64,000 bases of DNA from an uncultured Chlorobiaceae bacterium (lineage in GTDB: Bacteria; Bacteroidota; Chlorobiia; Chlorobiales; Chlorobiaceae). Position 1 is the stretch's first letter. Each line of letters starts with the position of its first letter. Location of the stretch: positions 1 through 64,000 of the forward strand of contig CAILRB010000017.1 of NCBI GenBank assembly GCA_903836465.1, in the 5' to 3' direction. The position numbers and the translations under genes are program-made. Below are positions 58,357 through 64,000 of this stretch, piece by piece. The notes beneath the pieces are model-generated. The model worked only from the letters and a program-made list of their open reading frames with translations. It had not been told where the DNA came from and ran no database searches.

Positions 58357-60186
58357 TTAAAAATGGAGTTCGCCCTGCAACCAGAAACGGCTTTTATCGT
58401 CCCTTCCATCAGCATTTTTTCCTCCATACTGACCAGAATTAGAGCCAATCACACGGGCCCAACTGCACCGAAGCGCACCCCTTCCGGAAAAAAGATAGTT
58501 GAGTCCAACCCCGGCGCCCTGCAACCAGTAGGTGTTACGACTCATGTCATTGATGACGTCGCGAACATACCTGTCCCGGTTCAGTTTTATGTGACCAGCA
58601 TCAAAAAAGCCCGAAATCTGAAAACTTCTTGTGGAGGTCGCAAGAGGAATATTATAGCGGATATCGGCAGTTATAAGCTGACCTTCATCCCCGGGCGCCT
58701 CTCCTACTGGATAAGCACGGACTGCGTTTGGGCCGCCGAGTGAAAACTGTTCACTGCTGCCCAGGTTATCAAGCGACATCTGTGCTGACCCGGAAAGACT
58801 GAAGTTGACCCCATCAGAAAGGCGCTGCACACGAGCAAGAGCAAAATTAAAGCGGGTGTATTGTCCCTCTTTTCCGGTCAGATAATATGATGCATTCTGT
58901 GATTCATTGAGATGGCCAGTAGTAAGACCTACACTGTAACTGGTTGCGCCACCTCCCCATAACTGATCATAACGGTCACCATCCGCGCTCAAAGTGACAC
59001 TGTTAAGTTGCTTGTCACTGCTGACTGACCCTGCGGTCTTATCGACAAGCACCTTGTATCCGTAAGTCAGACTTGTTGTAAGAGTGTTCATGCGGCTGCG
59101 AAGCAACGAGTAGCTGAGGCCTGCATCGACATTATTGCTGCTGCCCATGGCATTCGGAGAAGCACGGTCAGCCCCGATTTCATAACTCATCCCGGTATAG
59201 GAAAGAGTTGCCCTAAGTCCAGGAATGCATAAGGGAGCACTGTAGCCTATTCGCCCCTGAGCAAGTCCGTCAGCCTCGGTCATAAGAGCGGTAATCTGGT
59301 CTCCATAACGAAAAGGGTCATTGATTGAGATCATGGTATTCACCCTAAAGGAACCGGTGTAGCGGTTCCCATGATTGTCACTCCAGATCACTCCGGAAAG
59401 AATCGGACCTTCGCTGACAGCAACTTCTACTCCGGTCGTGCCAGGAAGAGTTCCGGGTGCCAGTGATGCGCGAGCCATCACACCGGGCATATCGTTCATA
59501 AGCAAAACTGAGCGCTCAAAATCATGCTCATTGATAGGCACCCCCTTGCGTACCGCCGTTTCGCCTATGCTGCGCAGTACACACTGAGAAATCCTTGCAG
59601 TTTTGTCCAGCTTGAACTCAAGACGGCCATCGCTCACTCCCTGAAGAACAGCAATTTCAATAATGCCTGAGGTAACGTCCTGTTTTGGCAGGTAGGCTCT
59701 TGCGCGGAACCATCCCTTATCCCTGAAATGGTTGGTGATTTTATCAACAAGACCTTTCAGCTCTCCGAAAGAGATGGTCTTGCCTTTGGCGTCAGATACC
59801 AGCGCCTGTAACTCCGCTTCAGTAGCAGCTCCCTCATAGCCGCTGAATTTGAATCCCTTCACAGCAACGAGAACGCCTGACTCAGATTTTGCCGGCTGCT
59901 CTTTGGCCTTCTCAGGGGCAGGGAGCTGAGGGTATTGCGGCAATTTGCTCTGCTGGTCACGAAGAATACTGCCTGCATCGACCGGAGGCGGAGTATCTGC
60001 CAGAACCGGCACTGCGAAAGATGAAAACGAGAGAACCGAAAGTAGTCCTATAAAAGACCCTGCATTACCTGCAAAGATATGGCGCACGGAGAATAAGCGT
60101 TTATCAATTATGGAAGACTTGAAGTTTTCTAACGTATGTACTTTTGGCAAGTTACTTAAAAAAAAAGTAAAACCCAATTTTTTCAA
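58357..60186 (-). CDS. Two-partner secretion transporter (TpsB, ShlB/FhaC/HecB family)
   Basis: The 609-residue outer-membrane protein should export a large TpsA partner. It has a long signal region (cleavage near VLADTPPP, about 62-66), a proline-rich linker, a POTRA_2 domain with VAVKGFKFSGYEGAATEAEL (about 107-126) and KGWFRARAYLPKQDV, and an Omp85-type barrel with NAVRAYPVGEAPGDEGQ (the VRGY motif as VRAY), GFFDAGHI and a terminal LHF. No TpsA gene is in the window, so the partner is elsewhere or missing. Confidence 0.87.
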   Translation of the reverse strand: MKKLGFTFFLSNLPKVHTLENFKSSIIDKRLFSVRHIFAGNAGSFIGLLSVLSFSSFAVPVLADTPPPVDAGSILRDQQSKLPQYPQLPAPEKAKEQPAKSESGVLVAVKGFKFSGYEGAATEAELQALVSDAKGKTISFGELKGLVDKITNHFRDKGWFRARAYLPKQDVTSGIIEIAVLQGVSDGRLEFKLDKTARISQCVLRSIGETAVRKGVPINEHDFERSVLLMNDMPGVMARASLAPGTLPGTTGVEVAVSEGPILSGVIWSDNHGNRYTGSFRVNTMISINDPFRYGDQITALMTEADGLAQGRIGYSAPLCIPGLRATLSYTGMSYEIGADRASPNAMGSSNNVDAGLSYSLLRSRMNTLTTSLTYGYKVLVDKTAGSVSSDKQLNSVTLSADGDRYDQLWGGGATSYSVGLTTGHLNESQNASYYLTGKEGQYTRFNFALARVQRLSDGVNFSLSGSAQMSLDNLGSSEQFSLGGPNAVRAYPVGEAPGDEGQLITADIRYNIPLATSTRSFQISGFFDAGHIKLNRDRYVRDVINDMSRNTYWLQGAGVGLNYLFSGRGALRCSWARVIGSNSGQYGGKNADGRDDKSRFWLQGELHF

Positions 60187-60340
60187 GATACGATCCTGTC
60201 CTCAGGGAACTATTTCCGCTTTGTTGCTAGATTCTCCTTCACAAGAAGCGCCTGTCTGGATTCCAAATAAGGGCAAAAAACACTATTATATCATATTCTA
60301 TTTTAGCGCCTGTACACGTAACCTCTTAACCGCCGTCATC

Positions 60341-60670
60341 ATGATGTCCGACCGCACCGATAACACTTCAGCGCACTGGCAGGAACTTGACGAATGGAGA
60401 AAAAAAATCGATGCCCTTGACCAGCAGTTATCCACTCTCCTTTGCGAGAGACTGCACTGCGCGCAAAATATCAGCTTCCTGAAATCGAGAATCGGCGAGC
60501 AGGTTCTTCAACCTGAACGGGAAAAAGAGGTGCTCATCAATGTGCTGAATCAGGCCGACTCCCCCCTGAAAACCCATGCACTGGAAAAAATCTATCGTTG
60601 CATCATTGAAGAGACCCGCCTCTTTCAGCAAGAGTGGAAAAGCAGTCAGCCGGATATCTATACCAGCTAA
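60341..60670 (+). CDS. Chorismate mutase, AroQ class
   Basis: The 109-residue protein is an all-helical chorismate mutase that turns chorismate into prephenate for Phe and Tyr synthesis. It has WRKKIDALDQQLSTLLCERLH (the first helix with the active-site Arg), ISFLKSRIGEQVLQPEREKEVL (Lys and Arg of the active site) and IYRCIIEETRLFQQ. The frame is open far upstream through the TpsB promoter, but homology starts near MMSDRTDN. No ribosome site is obvious. It precedes mltG by 15 bp. Confidence 0.88.
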   Translation: MMSDRTDNTSAHWQELDEWRKKIDALDQQLSTLLCERLHCAQNISFLKSRIGEQVLQPEREKEVLINVLNQADSPLKTHALEKIYRCIIEETRLFQQEWKSSQPDIYTS

Positions 60671-60685
60671 TGAGGTCCACCCGCC

Positions 60686-61708
60686 ATGACGTCAAAAAAC
60701 AACTTTTTCCGTAAACTGCTTCTGGCAGGAGCGACTCTTCTGCTGACGGCATTTTCATACTTTCTTTTTATACCGGGGCTCAATACCTCGCAGACAAGCA
60801 CCCGCCTGACCGTTCACCGAGGGATGGGCTTCAGAACCATTCTGGATGAGCTGCACCGTAACGGCTCGATTACCAGTACCTGGCCGACGATTGTGACAGC
60901 AACCCTTGTTCCAAAGCTCCACAACATCAAGCCGGGAAGGTATCTCATTCCTCCGGGTATGTCGAATTTCGGACTTCTGTATTACCTCCACACCCGCCCG
61001 CAGGATGAGGTTCGCATTACGCTGCCTGAAGGAGTGGATCTCAGAAAAGTTGCCCGCATCCTTTCACGAAACCTTGATATTGATTCTACAGGCTTTATGG
61101 CCGCAGTATCAAGCAGAAAACTGCTTGACCATCACGGCATCAGGGCTGAAAATGCAGAAGGCTACCTCTTCCCGGGAACCTACAACTTTGCATGGGCGAG
61201 CAAACCTGAAGAAGCCGCAGGGTTTCTTGTCGGCCAATTCCGACATTTTTATACTGACCGCCTTCAGAAAATGGCCGCGCAGGAAGGGCTCGGCGAAACC
61301 GGTTTACTTACCCTGGCCTCGATTGTAGAAGCCGAAACACCGCTTGATGCTGAAAAATCGCTTGTCGCAAGCGTCTATCTTAACCGGCTGAAAAAAAACA
61401 TGCGCCTCCAGGCCGATCCAACGGTGCAGTATGCCCTTGGCGGTGCTGCCCGAAGGCTTTATTACAAAGACCTTGCGGCAGACTCGCCCTATAATACCTA
61501 TCGCCATAACGGCCTTCCTCCCGGCCCGATCTGCAACCCCGGCGCCGCCTCGATTCTTGCCGTGCTTCAACCGGCACAGAGCAGCTTTCTCTACTTTGTT
61601 GCCACAGGAAATGGCGGACATTACTTTGCTGCTTCACTGACAGAGCATAATGCCAACATTAAAAAGTACAAAAATGCCTTGCGCAGCAGGCCGCCAGGAT
61701 TAGAGTGA
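60686..61708 (+). CDS. mltG: Endolytic murein transglycosylase
   Basis: MltG cuts new glycan strands and is thought to set their length. The 340-residue protein has one N-terminal membrane helix (about 10-30), a LysM-like part, and the YceG domain with EGYLFPGTYNF, the catalytic Glu in LASIVEAET (E215), NRLKKNMRLQADPTVQYAL, and YNTYRHNGLPPGPICNPG. The family is well recognised from these. Confidence 0.94.
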   Translation: MTSKNNFFRKLLLAGATLLLTAFSYFLFIPGLNTSQTSTRLTVHRGMGFRTILDELHRNGSITSTWPTIVTATLVPKLHNIKPGRYLIPPGMSNFGLLYYLHTRPQDEVRITLPEGVDLRKVARILSRNLDIDSTGFMAAVSSRKLLDHHGIRAENAEGYLFPGTYNFAWASKPEEAAGFLVGQFRHFYTDRLQKMAAQEGLGETGLLTLASIVEAETPLDAEKSLVASVYLNRLKKNMRLQADPTVQYALGGAARRLYYKDLAADSPYNTYRHNGLPPGPICNPGAASILAVLQPAQSSFLYFVATGNGGHYFAASLTEHNANIKKYKNALRSRPPGLE

Positions 61709-61792
61709 GTTGCATTAATATATATCGGCAATTGTATACATTACACAAGCAGATCCTTATCTGATCTTTTTATCAACCAATTTATCAAAGCA

Positions 61793-62986
61793 ATGCAAAA
61801 AAAGACCTTGTCTGACATCTCAACCCAGGGCAAGCGGGTGTTAATGCGTGTTGATTTCAATGTCCCTCTTGACGAGAACAAAAAAATTACCGATGACAAG
61901 AGAATTGTTGAGTCTCTTCCTTCCATTAAAAAAGTTATTGAAGAGGGAGGACGACTTATTTTGATGTCCCATCTTGGACGGCCAAAAGGAAAAGTTAATC
62001 CTGAATACTCGCTTGCTCCTGTGGCCTCCAGACTTGCCGAGCTGATCGATAGCCCAGTGCTCATGGCAAAAGATTGTATCGGCACTGAGGTTATGCAGCA
62101 GGTGCTTGCTTTGCAGGACGGAGAGGTTATGCTGCTTGAAAATCTGAGATTTCACGCTGAGGAAGAGGCAAATGACGCTGATTTTTCAAGAGAGCTCGCG
62201 TCGCTCGGCGAAGTGTATGTGAACGACGCCTTCGGCACCGCTCACCGGGCTCATGCCTCAACGGAAGGAATTACGCACTACGTCCAGACAGCCGTTGCCG
62301 GTTATCTGATAGAGCGGGAGCTGTTGTATCTGGGCAAAGCTCTGCAGGAGCCGGAACGACCATTTGTCGCTATTCTGGGAGGTTCAAAAATATCAGGAAA
62401 AATTGATGTTCTTGAAAACCTTTTCAAAAAAGTCGATACGGTACTGATCGGTGGCGCCATGGTCTTCACCTTCTTCAAGGCACAGGGTTATGAAGTGGGA
62501 AATTCTCTGGTAGAGGAGAGTAAAATTGAACTTGCCCTCACGATTCTTGAACAGGCAAAAAAGAAGGGAATCAAGCTGCTGCTGCCAGTAGACGTCATTC
62601 TTACGCCCGAGATTTCAGCCGATGCTGCATCTTATGCCGAAAACATTTCAAGTATTCCTCAGAAAATGATTGGAGTTGATATCGGCCCCGTAACAGCCGA
62701 AACATACCGCAATGAAATTCTTTCAGCGCGAACGGTTCTCTGGAACGGCCCTATGGGTGTTTTTGAAATTGACAATTTTGCGGCTGGCACGATGGCTGTA
62801 GCAAAGGCTATGGCAGAAGCAACGGCAAAAGGAGCTATAACGATTGTCGGCGGCGGCGATTCTGCCTCAGCAATAGCAAAGGCCGGTCTGGCAAACGAGA
62901 TGACCCATATCTCCACGGGAGGAGGCGCAAGCCTTGAATTCCTTGAAGGCAAGGAACTCCCCGGAATAGCCGCTCTGAACGATTAA
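61793..62986 (+). CDS. pgk: Phosphoglycerate kinase
   Basis: Pgk interconverts 1,3-bisphosphoglycerate and 3-phosphoglycerate with ATP in glycolysis and gluconeogenesis. The 397-residue protein has [12 protein letters not shown] (15-26), [10 protein letters not shown], the GGSKISGKI nucleotide region, NGPMGVFE and [13 protein letters not shown]. Full length for bacteria. It stands alone between mltG and the rhomboid gene. Confidence 0.97.
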   Translation: MQKKTLSDISTQGKRVLMRVDFNVPLDENKKITDDKRIVESLPSIKKVIEEGGRLILMSHLGRPKGKVNPEYSLAPVASRLAELIDSPVLMAKDCIGTEVMQQVLALQDGEVMLLENLRFHAEEEANDADFSRELASLGEVYVNDAFGTAHRAHASTEGITHYVQTAVAGYLIERELLYLGKALQEPERPFVAILGGSKISGKIDVLENLFKKVDTVLIGGAMVFTFFKAQGYEVGNSLVEESKIELALTILEQAKKKGIKLLLPVDVILTPEISADAASYAENISSIPQKMIGVDIGPVTAETYRNEILSARTVLWNGPMGVFEIDNFAAGTMAVAKAMAEATAKGAITIVGGGDSASAIAKAGLANEMTHISTGGGASLEFLEGKELPGIAALND

Positions 62987-63005
62987 TCGAAGAACCTACC
63001 TCGTA

Positions 63006-63821
63006 ATGAACTATTCCCAGCCATACAGTCCCGGGGGTTTTCAGTTTATACCCCCGGCGATCAAGGCCATTATTCTGCTCAATATTGCAGTTTTTCTCCT
63101 GCAGTTGACTCCTTTTGGCGATGCAATTTCCTCCCTCGGGGCCTTATGGCCTGTCGGTTCCGGCAACTTCAGAATATGGCAGCCGGTAACGTACATGTTT
63201 CTGCACGGCGGCGGAACTCATCTCTTTTTCAATATGTTCGCCCTCTGGATGTTCGGCGCTGAAATAGAAAATTACTGGGGTACCAGGCAATTCAATATCT
63301 ATTATTTTGTCTGCGGGATCGGAGCCGCACTGATCAACCTGATCGCCACTGTTGGCGACCCCTATCCGACTGTCGGCGCTTCCGGTGCCATTTACGGCGT
63401 CTTGCTGGCTTTCGGTATGATGTTCCCCGATCGCTACATTTTTCTTTACTTTCTCTTTCCGGTAAAGGCAAAGTATTTTATTGCCGGTTATGCCTTTATT
63501 GAGTTTATCTCCGGTTTCGGCAGCCGGGCGATGGGCAGCGGCAGCAACATTGCCCATTTCGCGCACCTCGGGGGCATGCTGATTGGCTTTATATATATTT
63601 CCATCAGAAGGGCTGAGTGGTCATTTTCGGGATTATTCAACAAAATCCGCTCCACAGGCAACAAGAAAAGTGGCCCACGCCTCCATACCCGGAACACTGT
63701 GGCTCCTCCGGTATCTGAATCAGAAATCAATGCCATTCTTGATAAAATTTCAGAACGTGGTTATGGATCGTTAACCGAAGAAGAGCGCCGAAAACTCCTC
63801 AGTGCCGGCGGAAAGAAATAA
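63006..63821 (+). CDS. Rhomboid-family intramembrane serine protease
   Basis: The 271-residue membrane protein has six helices, with the nucleophile in VGASGAIYG (S126), the catalytic His in IAHFAHLGGMLIGF (H187), and HLFFNMFALWMFG in the second helix. The soluble C-terminus (about 235-268, with ILDKISERGYGSLTEEERRKLL) is a short helical domain often seen on Bacteroidetes/Chlorobi rhomboids. The substrates are unknown. It starts 19 bp after pgk. Confidence 0.92.
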   Translation: MNYSQPYSPGGFQFIPPAIKAIILLNIAVFLLQLTPFGDAISSLGALWPVGSGNFRIWQPVTYMFLHGGGTHLFFNMFALWMFGAEIENYWGTRQFNIYYFVCGIGAALINLIATVGDPYPTVGASGAIYGVLLAFGMMFPDRYIFLYFLFPVKAKYFIAGYAFIEFISGFGSRAMGSGSNIAHFAHLGGMLIGFIYISIRRAEWSFSGLFNKIRSTGNKKSGPRLHTRNTVAPPVSESEINAILDKISERGYGSLTEEERRKLLSAGGKK

Positions 63822-63829
63822 ACCTCAGG

Positions 63830-64000
63830 TCAGCCGGGAACCGTCCGCTCAAAACAGGCAACACTTTCGATATGACTGGTATGCGGAAACATGTCAACCG
63901 GCTGCACCGATACAAGCTGATAGCCGTGAAGGCTGATCTCCTTGCCGTCACGGGCAAGGCTCGCCGGGTTGCAACTGACATAGACAATTCGCTCAGGCCG
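63830..64000 (-). CDS. TrmA/RlmD-family RNA uracil-5-methyltransferase (partial, C-terminus)
   Basis: The last 171 bp on the minus strand give 56 residues ending in a TGA at 63830. They include [14 protein letters not shown], with the conserved Cys that the family uses as the nucleophile towards uracil, and [15 protein letters not shown], the usual C-terminal signature. The rest of the gene lies beyond the right edge. Whether it modifies 23S rRNA or tRNA cannot be told from this part. Confidence 0.92.
   Translation of the reverse strand, partial: RPERIVYVSCNPASLARDGKEISLHGYQLVSVQPVDMFPHTSHIESVACFERTVPG

Noticed and set aside
59945-60340. Upstream extension of the chorismate mutase frame
   Set aside because: It covers the TpsB start region on the other strand and adds 132 residues without family resemblance; AroQ homology begins near 60341.

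Overview
The window looks like a piece of a green sulfur bacterial chromosome (Chlorobiaceae, Chlorobium-like). This is inferred from gene content and familiar family-specific sequence: a bacterial deoxyhypusine-synthase-like protein, an arginyl-tRNA synthetase whose HIGH box reads TIGR, a stand-alone F0-plus-delta ATP synthase operon whose subunit a has a signal peptide, a bioBFGCDA operon, and an sdhCAB complex of the kind used in a reductive TCA cycle. Almost all of it is housekeeping DNA. No phage, insertion sequence or CRISPR array was seen.

Layout. 1-520: the 5' tip of a 16S rRNA gene leaving the left edge, with its leader and promoter region. 521-8919: a minus-strand biotin operon (bioB-bioF-bioG-bioC-bioD-bioA) followed by an acyl-CoA ligase, with birA upstream; a strong BirA-type palindrome lies inside the birA promoter. 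9043-17683: an AMIN-type cell-wall amidase, topA (plus strand), feoAB, a HIT protein and a CNNM/CBS transporter. 17933-22613: a small accessory-looking stretch with a TPR protein, an OprC-like copper TonB receptor, a small Cys-rich membrane protein, a lipoprotein cytochrome c and an eRF1-domain-like protein. 22911-30317: sdhCAB, a cyclase/hydrolase pair, rlpA, a transaldolase and a deoxyhypusine-synthase-like gene. 30358-30459: the SRP RNA (ffs), lying in the divergent gap before trpS. 30673-34718: trpS, a HAD phosphatase, argS and nadD; then bamD and a tRNA-Ala(CGC).

35905-39123 holds the F0 part of ATP synthase plus delta (atpZ-like, a 4-TM protein, atpB, atpE, atpF, atpH), closed by a clear terminator. 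The F1 catalytic genes are not adjacent. pgeF and a CoA-transferase of the acetyl-CoA hydrolase family follow. 41427-57921 is a nearly complete division and cell-wall cluster, all minus strand: mraZ-rsmH-ftsL-ftsI-murE-murF-mraY-murD-ftsW-murG-murC-ftsQ-ftsA-ftsZ, without murB or ddl, with MraZ-box-like 10-bp repeats upstream of mraZ. 58357-64000 holds a TpsB-type outer-membrane transporter without its partner, chorismate mutase, mltG, pgk, a rhomboid protease, and the C-terminus of a TrmA/RlmD-family methyltransferase leaving the right edge.

Most interesting points: the putative copper-uptake pair (OprC-like receptor with CxxxM and HxM motifs plus a CxGxCFLxK small protein), the BirA operator at birA rather than at bioB, the MraZ boxes, altered signature motifs in FtsZ (GMGKGTGTG) and ArgRS (TIGR), the deoxyhypusine-synthase-like protein in a bacterium, and an unexplained conserved-looking small ORF between mraZ and the TpsB gene. 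I did not find a convincing entirely new multi-gene system; the copper pair is the closest candidate.
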